NCBI GenBank assembly: GCA_011037195.1
Contig: JAAEAF010000672.1
Span: forward strand, 415,608 to 479,607
Direction: 5' to 3'
Length of the DNA stretch: 64,000 nt
Origin: Triatoma infestans
Lineage: Eukaryota; Arthropoda; Insecta; Hemiptera; Reduviidae
Part shown: positions 1-9,790 of the stretch, in pieces
Layout: each line of letters starts with the position of its first letter
How positions within the stretch are numbered: the first letter of the stretch is position 1
Notes under the pieces: generated by a model
Database searches by the model: none
What the model was told of the DNA's origin: nothing
The model's input: the letters and a program-made list of their open reading frames with translations, nothing else
Made by a program: the position numbers and the translations under genes

Positions 1-225
1 CAAGGGGTATACCCCATTCGGAGTGGTCTATTTCTTCGATAATGTCTTGTTTTACTAGTGAGTCTAATTCAAGTTTTGATTTTTCTCATAAAGCATAGGG
101 AATGGGCCTTAGTTTCATAAAAATAGGTCTAGCATCCGCTTTTAAATTTAATTTACATGTAACTTGTGGTATAAAACCAATTTTAGGTTCGAAAACATCT
201 TCGTATTTTTGAAATATGTCATTTA
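1..225 (-). pseudogene. Gypsy reverse transcriptase, N-terminal edge
   Basis: Translation of the minus strand gives the usual linker and first RT block of Gypsy pol: VLLNDIFQKYEDVFEP, then RPIFMKLRPIPYAL, then a block ending EEIDHSEWGIPL. A TGA at 86-88 replaces the Arg usually found after PYAL. The domain runs off the window at position 1, so catalytic motifs cannot be checked. It lies one base out of frame from the protease. Confidence 0.8.
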
Positions 226-625
226 AAAGGACTCTATTTGGGCCGGATCAATATTGAATTTATTTACATTTTGAATATCAGGAAAATATATTTTTAATTT
301 CCTAATCCACTCTCTACCAAGTAGTGGTGCGTAATTGTGTTTGACAATGTATAAGTCACCCTCCATTTTGACATTATTGTATGAAATTTGGCAATTAACA
401 ACACCTTCGGGTTTAAAAGCATCATTTGTATAAGTTCTAAATATGACATTTGTAGATTTTAACTTTAGATTAACATTTAATTTATTGAAATCGGACATGG
501 ACATAATTGAAACTTTACTACCGGAATCTACTTCGAAATTCATACGTTTACCGTTTATTAAAACTGAAACTTGAAATGGATCATCTTTAGAATTTATTGC
601 AATAGTGAATGTATGGAAAAATTTA
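223..625 (-). pseudogene. Gypsy retropepsin (aspartic protease) domain
   Basis: The minus-strand frame reads through FQVSVLINGKRMNFEVDSGS, containing the DSG active-site triad, and about 75 residues later reaches PLLGREWIRKL, the conserved C-terminal LLGR-W block of Ty3/Gypsy proteases. The domain processes the gag-pol polyprotein. Its frame is open upstream of the internal methionine to about 625, overlapping the end of the gag frame with a shift of one base. Downstream it meets a stop (223-225) while the RT domain continues in another frame, so a single-base indel separates protease from RT. The catalytic motif itself is intact. Confidence 0.85.
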
Positions 626-639
626 TGGTACTTACCCTA

Positions 640-1107
640 TTAATCGAGACATCGTCCTGGTCGTTCTCATCTTCTTCGAGGAAGTGCACAGATTTTCCAA
701 GATGACTCGAGATACATACTTTTCCGACGTGACCTTGTCTCCCGCATATACGGCACTTGAGACGCTCTTTGGACCTGCACTCTTTATAAGTATGATTATC
801 CTTACCGCAAGCTAAACATACATTTTGATGACCAAGGTTCTCGATAAGAGATTTCCTTTTGAAAGGTTTTCTCTTAAAGTCGTTATTCTTTGACTTTTGA
901 TTTACTTGTTTGGATTTTGACAACTTGTTTACGTCGACGGTTGAAGTATTGTAGATTTTGTTTTGCTTCTTCGCTGCCTCAATCGCGAGAGCTATCTCGA
1001 CCGCTTTCTCGAACGTGATAGAGTCTTCTTGTTGAAGAATTTGTTCTCGAATTTCGACATCATATAGACCTCTGATAAACTATGCTTGCAAAATAGACTG
1101 TAACATG
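640..1107 (-). pseudogene. Gypsy gag C-terminal part with two CCHC zinc knuckles
   Basis: The minus-strand frame is open from about 1080 to 594, with real similarity ending near 640. It first shows the capsid tail typical of Gypsy gag (FIRGLYDVEIRE, then FEKAVEIALAIEAAKK), then a Lys-rich linker and two perfect CX2CX4HX4C zinc knuckles (CLACGKDNHTYKEC and CRICGRQGHVGKVC), then an acidic tail. The knuckles bind genomic RNA in the virus-like particle. A TAG stop interrupts the capsid part just upstream of FIRGL (1081-1083), where a sense codon is expected. The N-terminal two thirds of gag are missing. Family assignment is firm; clade (Mag-like) is inference. Confidence 0.85.
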
Positions 1108-1440
1108 ATTTATATGGGGAGGGGTACATTAAATATGTTAATTAATAATTAATTGTTATAATTTATATTTGAAATCTTCTCTAAAGGGATCTCGTGAGGT
1201 CTGTGTTTATTGAAGTAGTAGTGAGCAGAGGCTAACATGAAACAAGGTTGCCATCCATCTTCATAATCTAAGAAATAAGTAATTAGAAAGGTATTTGGCT
1301 AATGCTATATGAACAATTTTAGTATTTTGAAAATATAAAAATATATTACAGACATGTTAGAGGAGGACATCTTTTTGGGTAGTATGTTGGGTTGGCCAAG
1401 GGAATCACTTGACAGTACTGTAAATAATAAAGGTAAAAAA
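1108..1440. other. No recognisable feature
   Basis: AT-rich sequence between the Gypsy fragment and the first recognisable RT codons of the plus-strand non-LTR element. It may contain the decayed 5' part of that element, but I cannot support any motif here. Confidence 0.5.
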
Positions 1441-1719
1441 TTAATGGATACCATTAATTGCCACCACATTGATGAACTGGGTAGAATCTAATAATATATT
1501 TCCATCTTTATGAGCATGCGAATCTAAAATTATTACAAAACAATCAAATATCCCATTGGAAGGTATAGGTCACCCAAGGCGTTCTCCAGGGGGAATCCCT
1601 GTCGCCGTTATTATTCTGCCTTTATATATCAGATTTTGAGATATTTTTAAGGTCATGCAATTTATCAGGAATAAAAATAGAAGAAAATGTCGATATACTA
1701 AGCCTGGTTTTGCAGATGA
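1441..1719 (+). pseudogene. Non-LTR RT, left half, broken in the FADD motif
   Basis: The plus strand encodes reverse-transcriptase blocks of a non-LTR element: LYEHANLKLLQNN, then TQGVLQGESLSPLLFCLYIS, then DILSLV immediately before codons for FADD. One base is missing just before FADD and there is a TAG upstream of TQGV, so the frame is broken. Similarity is weak upstream of about 1480. The coding sequence stops at the FADD codons because a Penelope-like element was inserted there. The rest of the same protein resumes at 9983 after an exact repeat of TTTGCAGATGAT. This half and the 9983-11394 half are therefore one element split in two. Confidence 0.8.
1708..1719 (+). repeat. 12-bp target-site duplication, left copy
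   Basis: TTTGCAGATGAT is repeated exactly at 9983-9994. It encodes FADD of the interrupted RT and marks the two edges of the 8.26-kb Penelope-like insertion. Confidence 0.88.
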
Positions 1720-1756
1720 TTGTTGTGGTGGTTGGTTCCGCAGAGCTGGAAAGCAT

Positions 1757-2350
1757 CAGAGACATTTTCCGTGGTAGCCTGCTTCATTTTGTGGTCATCG
1801 ACCGGTTTCGGGCGTTCGCCCATCTTCAGAATGCGTTTTTCAGACAGTGTGACTACACTGACTTGCACAGAGCAAATTTAGTTTGCACACTGACTGGTGT
1901 TTCTAACTGTATTTAAAACTAAACTCTAAAAGTAGGTCAAGGGGTGTGGTCAGCTGGCTGGGAAAACACGTTGATAAAGGGCAAATTTTCCTTACAATGG
2001 AAACAACACGTGGTCTAATTTTTAAACTCTGTTGTTGGAGGGAGATTTACTTTACAACTAACTAATCAAAATAAAATATATAAAAATAAATTAAATAACG
2101 ATTTAAACTAACATAATTTAAAATTAAGCGATTTTTATAATTAAGTTTTTTATAATTATGCATTCCAGTCAATATTTCACATTTTACACAATTTTCACAT
2201 ACGGCATCCACGCACGCATGAATACCTAAATATGGTTTTTTATAATTAAGTTTCTCATAATTATGCATTTTACTCAACATATACCTTTTTACACAACATT
2301 CACATACATCATACATCATCCAAATACGCACGCATACTTTTCTTTTTTTT
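1757..2350 (+). repeat. Left inverted arm (pLTR) of the Penelope-like element
   Basis: About 590 bp that reappears in reverse complement at 9979-9791, 3832-3649 and 3263-3029, with few mismatches. The outer part holds a hammerhead-like motif on the minus strand. The inner part contains two direct ~95-bp units, each with a 'gcataattat' and 'gtgaatgttgtgtaaaa' type core, whose accidental translation is a repeated peptide. Confidence 0.85.
1794..1836 (-). ncRNA. Hammerhead-ribozyme-like motif, left arm
   Basis: On the minus strand: stem I strand CATT (1830-1833), core CTGAAGA (1823-1829), a small hairpin GGGC-GAAC-GCCC, GAAAC, CGGTC, then the stem I partner GATG (1796-1799). This order (CUGANGA, stem II, GAAA, stem III, NUH) is that of a type I hammerhead. 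Stem III would be only AC/GU in cis, but ACCGGT is self-complementary, so a dimer could form a longer stem. One extra U sits between the CUGANGA box and stem II, which departs from the canonical core. Hammerheads are described from PLE pLTRs; activity here is not shown. Confidence 0.55.
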
Positions 2351-2598
2351 AAATATATATATAAGTAGCAGATTTAAGACTAACCTAAACTAAAATCTGT
2401 TTAAGAACTATTTGGTGCATGTATAAAGTTTGCACTGGTAATTGCGTTTCTATTGCTATTGTGGGAAAAGTGTTTTGAAAAATGGTTCACTGGCAAATTT
2501 TGTCTGATCGTTTATTAAGTTTTTTGTGTTGTGTTTATATATTTCGAGTTGTTCTATTATGTCAAGTCGTCGTACTTTGTGGCCAGAATATATTAGCT

Positions 2599-2952
2599 TC
2601 ATCGTGGTCGTGATGTCATGGGTTTGTGTTTGTTAGTGTTTAGGTGATTGGCATAATTTGAGTCAACTTTGTTGTACTTGTATGATCTGATATGTTCGGT
2701 AAATCGTTCTCTGATTTTTCTGCCTGTCTGCCCCACGTAAATGTTGTCACAGTCCAGGCATTTCAACTCGTAAACCCCACTGCTGTCATACACGTCAGTG
2801 AACTCGGTACGAGTGCGGATTTTGTTGCCTAATTTGTTGTTTGTTCTGAAGGATGTCTTAATGCCCGGTTTTTTGAAAAAATTTGTGAGTTTGTACGTGT
2901 GGCTTCCAATACATGCGAACGTGGCAAATTTGTCTGCTGTTTGGAAGTGCAT
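2599..2952 (-). CDS. PLE C-terminal GIY-YIG endonuclease domain, partial
   Basis: The 117-residue frame begins in the linker after the RT thumb (residues ~15-50, ending in the typical F-TNN-L block) and continues into the endonuclease. A C-x2-C pair (LKCLDCDN) lies beside GVY (residues ~60-62), YVG follows in NIYVGQTGR, then the Arg-rich helix RKIRERFTEHIR and YANHLNTNKH with the conserved Asn/His. These are the GIY-YIG nuclease residues of Penelope-like elements, which cut target DNA to prime reverse transcription. The usual RT domain (several hundred residues) is missing upstream. The frame itself is free of stops. It lies in the middle of the inverted-arm element. Confidence 0.85.
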   Translation of the reverse strand: MHFQTADKFATFACIGSHTYKLTNFFKKPGIKTSFRTNNKLGNKIRTRTEFTDVYDSSGVYELKCLDCDNIYVGQTGRKIRERFTEHIRSYKYNKVDSNYANHLNTNKHKPMTSRPR

Positions 2953-3028
2953 TTACATGTACACAAACCAATATCCCCATCAAACCCGTCATAAACTACA
3001 CAATTGCACCAGCATACAATTATAAATG

Positions 3029-3263
3029 TAAAAAAAGAAAAAAGGAGGCGTGCGTATTTGGATGATGTATGTGAATGTTGTGTAAAAAGATGATATGTTG
3101 AGTAGAATGCATAATAAAAAACTTAATTATAAAAACCATATTTAGGTATACATGCTTGCGTGGATGGCGTATGTGAATGTTGTGTAAAAAGTGAAATATT
3201 GACTGGAATGCATAATTATAAAAAACGCTTCATTTTAAATTATGTTAGTTTAAATCGTTATTT
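3029..3263 (-). repeat. Right inverted arm of the PLE, inner part
   Basis: Reverse complement of about 2105-2350. The match ends at 3252-3263, where the Jockey-like fragment was inserted and AAATCGTTATTT was duplicated. Confidence 0.85.
3252..3263 (+). repeat. 12-bp TSD of the Jockey-like insertion (left)
   Basis: AAATCGTTATTT recurs at 3649-3660. The uninterrupted sequence is visible in reverse complement in the left PLE arm (about 2086-2099), which proves that the intervening DNA is an insertion. Confidence 0.9.
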
Positions 3264-3648
3264 TGACGCTTCTCAGACCTCTGTTGACATACGCTTGCCC
3301 AGTCTGGATAACTGCCAGCAACACACTGACGAAGCGACTTCAGACATTTCAAAACAAAGTACTCCGAATTGCTTTAAGAGCCCCTTGGTTCACCAGAAAC
3401 ACACAAATACACAGAGAACTAGACATTACAGATATTCACACACACATGACTAAATTAACAGACAACTTCTTCCTCACACTTCACACAATATCCTCAACGT
3501 CCCACTACAACATAGGGGAACCTACTCAATCTAGAAGACTGAAACCGCGACTCTACCAGATTTATGAATAACATATTTTACCGTTAATCTTTATGTGTAA
3601 AGCTCTTGGTGAGCTGGCCCATATTATGATTTGTAAATAAATAAATAA
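3264..3648 (+). mobile_element. 5'-truncated Jockey-like LINE (RT C-terminus and 3' tail)
   Basis: The 385-bp insert encodes about 100 residues of the region following the RT domain of Jockey-type elements: RPLLTYACPVWITAS, KRLQTFQNKVLRIALRAPWF, then TRNTQIHRELDI. Translation ends at 3571, and a short 3' UTR ends in (AAATA)n. Severe 5' truncation with an intact 3' end, an A-rich tail and a 12-bp TSD are the signature of target-primed reverse transcription. The open frame has no stops, suggesting a relatively recent insertion, younger than the PLE arm it sits in. Confidence 0.9.
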
Positions 3649-3832
3649 AAATCGTTATTTAATTTATTTTTATATATTTTATATTTTATTTTGATTAGTT
3701 AGTTGTAAAGTAAATCTCCCTCCGACAACAGAGTTTAAAAATTAGACCCGTGTTGTTTCCATTGTAAGGAAAATTTGCCCTTTATCAACGTGTTTTCCCA
3801 CCCAGCTGACCATACCCCTTGACCTAGTTATA
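3649..3832 (-). repeat. Right inverted arm of the PLE, middle part
   Basis: Reverse complement of about 1927-2105. The arm is interrupted at 3832 by the minus-strand LINE and resumes at 9791. Confidence 0.88.
3815..3832 (+). repeat. 18-bp TSD of the full-length LINE (left copy)
   Basis: CCCCTTGACCTAGTTATA is repeated exactly at 9791-9808. The empty-site version is seen in reverse complement in the left PLE arm near 1930-1945. Confidence 0.9.
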
Positions 3833-4322
3833 ATAATAATAATAATACTTTATTAGGAAAAAAATACAAAAAAAAAAAAGAAATGACAAAGTATTAAAAG
3901 CATGGCATAAGCCGTCTGCTTGAGTTTAATGTAAATAAAATTTAAAGTTATTATTAACGACTTAATATAGTGCGTAATATAAGTATAACAGAGCTTAAGA
4001 AAAGTAAATATATATATGTAATGTATGTATGGATAATGTAGTACAGTAAGAAAATAATAAATATAATACAATAAGCAAATAGTATATACAGTACGTTAAA
4101 AAAAGAAAAACCATTAGTAGGCATTTTCAAAGAAAAACTAAAATAAATACCTATAAAAAATACCAAATCTCTTGATGAAAACAAAATAATAATAAAAACA
4201 AACTAAATATAAACTAAAAAATGTAATAAAGATAAAATACAATGTATAAAATACTTAGGAAAAATTTACATATTACAATAATAAAAAGAAAAATATAGCC
4301 AAGGTAACCAACATAGATATTA

Positions 4323-5400
4323 CTAAGTCGAATCCGCTAACCATTCAAGTCTGATTTGACAGGCATGGCGAGAGTAACGAATCAGTGGTAAACAGGATGT
4401 TTGACCGGTTAAAAATTGAATTATCTCCAGCCTGGAGAGAAAGGATTTGCCGAAGTGGAGTAGCCGAAGCTCCACGAGGGTAGGACATTCCCCAAGGAAA
4501 TGGTATAAATCCTCGCGAACATCATACGAGCAAAGGGAATATTTTTCAGTTATTACCTCTCTATCCACCCATGGCCTAATATTTAGAAAAAGAAGTTCCC
4601 CTCTAATTTTGAAAAACCAGCGGAGATCTTTAAGCTTTAGGATATCAAATAGACTCTCCGTTATAAATTTGGGATATTCTGCTATTAGCACTCTGTAAAG
4701 AAGAAAACAATCAGTAGAAGTAGCCCATCTTACAGCCTCTTCACGAATGTCCGACTCAATCTGGGATGGAAGCTCGAGGAGTAAAGTACGCCAAGAAGGA
4801 AGGCTATCTAATGATGGTGTGACCGTGCAGGAGTGAAGGCGGACTAGCGAAACTAAATGTTTAAACCAGAAGATTTTTTTTTGTATTATTTGAGTAGCAA
4901 GTATTTTAGGTAACCGGTGGTCTTCCTGAGATAGAATTTTAATAATATATTTTAGATGAAGCTTAAGGGAAAAACACTGCATAGATTCAAGTGGAGTTTC
5001 CAAGGCGAGCATATAATTAGGGGTGCAAGCGGGGAGGGCAAATAATTTCTTCAGAAAGAATCTTTGAAACTTTTCTAAGGCATCATAACTATGAAACCCC
5101 CAAACCTGAGCACCGAAGCAAGCTACCGATCGACAAACTGTTTTAAAAAACTGAAACTTAGCTTTTATAGGTATGCCATTACTTAGTATGAAGTTTGACC
5201 AAGTCATATTAATCCCAGTTTAGCAGAAGAGATTCTATTGCTAATATGTGAAGTGAAAGAGAGGCGAGGGGTCAAGATAACACCAAGATATTTGTAGGAG
5301 TTAACAATTTCAATTTTGCTGTTTTTATAAAACCATTCCTCGGAAGAGGATAACCTTCCTCCTCTTCGGAAAACCATAATTTTTGATTTATTGAGATTTA
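4323..5400 (-). pseudogene. LINE ORF2, C-terminal region
   Basis: After the RT palm the frame gives NLNKSKIMVFRR, then YLGVILTPRLSF, then a ~294-residue open stretch beginning MTWSNFILSNG. The thumb-like block has VCRSVACFGAQVWGF. Near the C-terminus a Cys/His motif follows the pattern C-x10-H-x4-C (CSYDVREDLYHFLGEC), which many LINEs of this group carry and which probably binds nucleic acid. A frameshift separates the last 294 residues from the RT. The end at 4323 is the natural stop, followed by the 3' UTR. Confidence 0.82.
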
Positions 5401-6741
5401 CAGTAAGATTCCATTGTTCGCAGTAACGTTCAAGGATCCTAATGTTTCTCTGTAGAGCGATTCGGTTGTCGAGATAAGAACTATATCATCCGCATAAAGT
5501 AGAGCCCTGATTTTGGTAGAACCCACAACAACACCGCCTTCTAGAACTGTGGGTAGATCGTCCACAAATAGGGAGAATAATATAGGACTTAAAAGGCAGC
5601 CCTGACGAACGCCCGCTCCCACACTAAAGGTTTGCGAAATTCCATCCGCATTACGGACTGAGGATACTGCTGAGGAGTACAGTAATTTTAAGATATTCGC
5701 AAACTTATAAGATATGCCCAGATTGAACAGCTTCAAAAAAAGAGAGGAATGGTCAATTGTGTCAAAAGCTGACTTAAGGTCTACGAAAAAACAATAATTT
5801 TTTTCCCCTTTTCATATAAGTTTAAGATTTATCAAATTTGTTAGCACGAAAATATTGTCGATCACCGAATACCCACGTCTAAAACCACTTTGAAACTTGC
5901 TCAAAAGATTGTTGGCTCTTACATACTGCTCAAGACGGTTAAGCAGAAGAGCAGTAAAAATCTTAGACAAAGTGTCCAAACAAGAGATTCCCCTATAGTT
6001 ATTCACATCGTCGACGTCCCCGTTTTTGTACAAAGGAAAGATAATAGGGTGCCCAAAGGAATGAGTGATGCGACCCACCTCAAAAATGTAATTGAAAAAT
6101 GCTGAAAGTCTCTCAACAAAGCAAGAAGGAGCGTGTTTGTAAAACTCATAAACAATGGAATCAGGGCCAGGAGCCTTATTAGACTTGAGGCTCGAGAGAA
6201 CAGATTCAAGTTCAGAGAAGGTAAATGCAGGATCGAGAATATTGGAGGTAAAGAATGGTGCATCATAAGACATAGAAGAAGTCATAGGAGGATTAAGTAA
6301 GTTTTGGAAGTGAGAAACCCAGCTATCCATTGTGATGCGGTTGCTACAACAAAAATTTCTACGGCGAAAGCTGTTAACTAAATTCCAAAACTGCTTAGAA
6401 TCTGTGGCGACCTTAAATTTATTAAATAAAGAAGAGTAATATTCTTTTTTGCGTTCTGAGCACAATAATGCATACCTCTTATTGGCATCACGGTAAGCAT
6501 CTTTTGCAAGTCTAGAGTTAGAGAGACGAAATAAATTAAGTAGTTTAAAAGATTTTTTCCTTGCTTGAAAACAAGTAAAATCAAACCACGCATTTTTTTG
6601 ACGAGATTTCAGGTAAGAAGAAACCGGTGGAACAGAAGGACAAGCGTTTTTTATGCAATTTTTTATTTTATCTGCGTAATGTTGAGGATCATTAGGGTAG
6701 GAGACTATTTTTGTAAGTTCGTTTTCAAGATTTCTTTTATA
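5398..6741 (-). pseudogene. LINE ORF2, reverse transcriptase domain
   Basis: Downstream of the Harbinger insertion the frame reads YKRNLENELTKIV, then the RT blocks: NKAPGPDSIVYEFYK, NNYRGISCLDTLSKIF, FQSGFRRGYS, FFVDLKSAFDTIDHSSL (motif A with catalytic Asp), GVRQGCLLSPILFSLFVDDL and LLYADDIVLIS (motif C, YADD). The enzyme makes cDNA on nicked chromosomal DNA. A frameshift lies near 5812, and another after YADD near 5440. Catalytic Asp residues are retained. Confidence 0.88.
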
Positions 6742-6742
6742 A
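6740..6742 (+). repeat. TAA target-site duplication of the Harbinger element
   Basis: TAA flanks the element at 6740-6742 and 7467-7469. Removing the element plus one TAA restores the LINE coding sequence across the junction (…WKDKNVDTYKRNL…). Confidence 0.85.
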
Positions 6743-7466
6743 GGGCTAGCGCACACTACAGACTAAACTATCGGCCGATAGTTTAGTCTGGTTGGAGTGG
6801 ATCCTCGCACACCAGGTCAACTAAACTGTTTAGTTGGTAGTTGGTGCGCAGACTGGCCGATCATCGGCCGATAGCTTTCACAGCTTACTAGTCAGTATTG
6901 AATGGTTGTTCACTCAAAACCAATAATGTTCACGAGAAGTACAATTATTGCTCTTATAAGAAGAAGAATGTTGAACAAGAGGAAGAATAGAAACAGGGAA
7001 TATTGGGTGCATCCCATAAATAGTGATCGAATGTTGCAAGGAAAGTTTTACACACTCCATACTAAACTAGTGGAGTACCCAAAAAAGTTTGGGTATAATG
7101 CTGGCCGCCTTTCAATTTCTTGTATTAACGCTGAAGTGTCGGTCAAAGACATTTTTTTTTCTTCTGAATTGTCCGGCACAAGATAATCGAAATATAACTA
7201 ACCTATAATTGATTATATGAAGAATGTTATGTAGTTCCCGCCGATTAAAGTCGGCGAGTCTGCGCATGCCAGTTGCTAACCATAGCCATTAAGAATCGGC
7301 CGATAGTTGGCAGACTTTTTAGTTGAAAGGGAATCGGTCAGCCCATCAAACTATTTAATCGGCCGATTTTTTATCGTTTGGTGTGCGCACTCCCATTTCT
7401 CTTGTTAGTAATTAAACAACCAGACTAAACTATCGGCCGATAAAAGTCTGCAGTGTGCGCTAGCCC
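6743..7466 (+). mobile_element. PIF/Harbinger DNA transposon, deleted derivative (724 bp)
   Basis: Both ends begin GGGCTAGCGCACACT and match as inverted repeats over about 49 bp with few mismatches. They are flanked by a TAA target duplication, as expected for PIF/Harbinger (TWA). The element keeps one remnant transposase frame (6902-7186); the catalytic part and the Myb-like gene are deleted. The palindromic decamer ATCGGCCGAT occurs at five places (about 6771, 6864, 7294, 7353, 7431), and the left end holds a 24-bp perfect palindrome around one of them. These may be transposase binding sites (inference). It sits in ORF2 of the minus-strand LINE. Confidence 0.85.
6902..7186 (+). pseudogene. 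Harbinger transposase (HARBI1/ALP1-like), N-terminal remnant
   Basis: The 94-residue open frame contains RRRMLNKRKNRNREYWVHPI followed by LQGKFYTLHTKLVEYPKKF. This is the characteristic N-terminal block of PIF/Harbinger transposases in animals (R-(Y/W)WVHP…GEF-L…L…P-KF). The DDE nuclease domain that should follow is deleted, and the frame ends after a further ~35 unrelated residues. It cannot be active. The element could only have moved with a transposase supplied in trans. Confidence 0.75.
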
Positions 7467-7469
7467 TAA

Positions 7470-8346
7470 GTGTCCACATTCTTATCTTTCCAAAATAATT
7501 GTGGGAGTAAAGGCAGAGTGAGGGTACGGGTTGTGTAGAAGAGAGAGAGAGAAAAAGAGGAAGGTGATCGGAAAAGATTTCAGGAAGTACAGCGAAGCTA
7601 TCGACATGTTGCAAACAGTTAGAAGAAACGCAGGCAAGATCGTTCACGGAACAGCCCATGGGCCCTATAAAAGTAAACTGGCCCTCCTTATCCCCATTGA
7701 AACGACCGTTTAGAATTAGAAGTTCATAATCTTCACAAAGTTCGAGCAGCCTCGAACCGTTACTGTTAAGTACTTTATCTTTAGAGTGCCTGACAGTGGA
7801 GAATTTAGGATTATTGAAGAACAAGTCCTCAGGGAGATACTGTGAGTCACTTACCCGTACATTAAAATCACCAAGAAGCATCAGACTGCGATAATCATTA
7901 CACTGACAAGCATACAGTAAATCCTGTAGCGACAAGAATTCCTGATCCCACTTTGTGCAATTTAGATATACTGGAACCATGCAAATCGCCGTAGTATCTA
8001 TAATTAAACGGATTACAGGCTGGTTACCAATATAAAAAATGGAAATGGCATGACGCGAACGTTTTATTCCTAACAATTTACCCCCACTGGCTCTTCCAAA
8101 CTTCGACTCTTTTCTAGCTGGCACCCACAATATATCAAAATCTGAAAAACAGTTCTTAAAAAAATTACAAGTATCTTCTACAACAAAAGTTTCCAGCAAT
8201 ATGAAAATATCATATTTTTTAATAAAGTTTAAAAAATCAAAGTTACCTACTTTAGATCTTAGACCTGAAATATTATAACAAATTATAGAAACATGAGAGG
8301 AAAGGTTATCGTAATTCGAGAAGTTTCTGCAGACGGCTGGAATTCC
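7470..8346 (-). pseudogene. LINE ORF2, APE-type endonuclease domain
   Basis: The minus-strand frame starts directly after the ORF1 stop: SIICYNISGLRSKV, then IFILLETFVVED (catalytic Glu block), LLGDFNVRVSD (GDFN) and FSDHLPLFLSL (SDH), the hallmark order of AP-like endonucleases that nick the target. There is no in-frame ATG before the catalytic Glu, and the frame is the same as ORF1, separated only by TGA (8347-8349). A frameshift occurs just before LPLLPQLFWKDKNV, leading to the RT part. The Harbinger insertion at 7466 interrupts the link between endonuclease and RT. Confidence 0.85.
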
Positions 8347-9213
8347 TCAAGAAAATTTCTTAGCACCAGATGGGGGCATCTGTGTAGTAGCAGAGACAGT
8401 TGAACGAGGAAGGGCGGCGGCTGGAGGAGAACCTTTTCTAAGATCGTCAATAAAGGCGGTCATGTCTTCGCCCACCAGATTGCTGACAGTTGAAATTCCA
8501 CATACCTCCCCTAATTGAAGACCATCTTGACTGGACCAAGTAAACTTGTGACCCTCAATTAACAAAACATTTGCCCGGAGTTTCACGTTTATACGACTGT
8601 TAATCCTGAAGATTTCCTTTTTTAATTGAATAAGTTTTGCACGTTTCTTTCTCGCAGCTTCTGGAAGATCCTGGTGTTTTATACAACCTGTACCTTTTAG
8701 AATTTTCGACGATTTAAGAATTGACATTTTATCATGTGGGCGAGAGAAGGTAACAAGAAGAGGTCTATCAGGTTTTTCTCGGGGTCCTAGAGGGGTGGCA
8801 TGAAAACATTCAGAGGAAATATCCACCTTTAGTAAGTCGCTACAAAACTCCCTTACAGCATCACTTGTATTTGTAGAAGCCGAATTTTTAATTCCCTTGA
8901 AAATCAAGTTATTCTGACGAACAGATATCTCCAGATTCTCTAAGCGCATCTCACATACGAGGCTTTAAAAGCTTTCATCTCATCTTTAAGTGCTTCATTT
9001 TCTTGTTTGAGCAGAAAAATTTCTCTTGTTAATGCTTGAATATCCTCTTTGTTAGCCAAGGGAGCCAGCTTCTCATCCAACAGATCTGACATAATTTCTT
9101 TTAGCTATTTGAGAGGACAAAATTGAGTCGTCAGACATAATTAAATTCTTTTTTTTAGAGGCCGGGTCTGTACTGCCTGGCGAACTTCTTAAACGTTTTG
9201 ACGAATCCGACAT
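8347..9213 (-). pseudogene. LINE ORF1 (coiled coil plus RRM-like domain)
   Basis: Translation from the ATG at 9211-9213 gives a basic N-terminus (MSDSSKRLRSSPGSTDPASK), then after a one-base shift a heptad-rich coiled coil (ALTREIFLLKQENEALKDEM). After another shift comes the conserved RLENLEISVRQNNLIFKGI, where many LINE ORF1p proteins move from coiled coil to RRM. The RRM-like part (PLLVTFSRPHDKMSILKSS) and a basic C-terminal domain follow, about 200 residues open to 8347. ORF1p binds LINE RNA. Two frameshifts (near 9105 and 8953) show that this copy is decayed. Confidence 0.82.
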
Positions 9214-9790
9214 AAACTGCACTTTAGATATTAATAATAAATGAATAAATCAAATATATTAATAATAAAATTATAACGTAAAGAAAGATAAAGAAAATAA
9301 AATAAAATAACCAAAAAGAAAAAAACGAAAAATGAAGGGTATTCACTTTAATTACGTATTCAAATCGAGAGAAAAGTAGTAAAGAGAGAATGCAAGGTAA
9401 TTGAGAAGCGAAAGAGAAAAAGGTAAATAAAAGTCAGCTGGCAAAATAAAGTTGTAGAATACTGTGCACTTATATACTGTCAATATTTACCAAACTGGTA
9501 TAAATATTAAAGTCAAGTTCAACAAAGAAACGAAGGCTTGTAGCAAAAATTAACTCTCCCCACCACTTCAAAACTATACACTGGATTACTGAGATAGATA
9601 TTTAATGATAGATATTCTATTGTTAATAACATACAAGGCAGTCGATATAATTACTTCAAATTTTGACACCTGACACAATTTGTATTGCACTAGAAACTTG
9701 CACAAAATCACAATTCTACGTTCTGAAAACTAAGACAATTTTTAAAAAACAGAGAGACGATCTTTACAGTACCAAGCAAAGCAGTAAACT

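Larger units (their letters stand above)
1..1107 (-). mobile_element. Ty3/Gypsy (Mag-like) retrotransposon fragment, degenerate
   Basis: On the minus strand this stretch carries, in retroelement order, the C-terminal part of a gag with two zinc knuckles, an aspartic protease and the start of reverse transcriptase. It is truncated at the window edge (RT side). Similarity on the gag side fades at about 1107, so the 5' part of gag and the LTR are missing. The reading frame changes between gag and protease and again between protease and RT, and there are in-frame stops near 86-88 and 1081-1083, so the copy is dead. Gag and pol of Mag-like elements are usually one continuous frame, so I read these shifts as decay. 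Confidence 0.85.
3833..9790 (-). mobile_element. Full-length two-ORF non-LTR retrotransposon (minus strand)
   Basis: Bounded by the 18-bp TSD. On the minus strand it runs from a 5' UTR (9790-9214) through ORF1 (9213-8347), an endonuclease and RT ORF2 (8346-4323) and a ~490-bp 3' UTR ending in an ATT-type microsatellite (3833-3848). It is split by a 724-bp Harbinger element. Length without that insert is about 5.2 kb. The APE-type endonuclease, RT, C-terminal Cys/His motif and trinucleotide tail fit the CR1/L2/Jockey superfamily; I cannot name the clade. Several frameshifts make the copy inactive, although all domains are recognisable. Confidence 0.88.

Noticed and set aside
609..815. 68-codon plus-strand frame
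   Set aside because: Antisense shadow of the Gypsy gag zinc-knuckle region, which is convincingly coding on minus.
2062..2331. Cys-rich repeated peptide frame on minus
   Set aside because: The repetition reflects the tandem DNA units of the PLE arm and is present in both inverted arms; no sign of protein selection.
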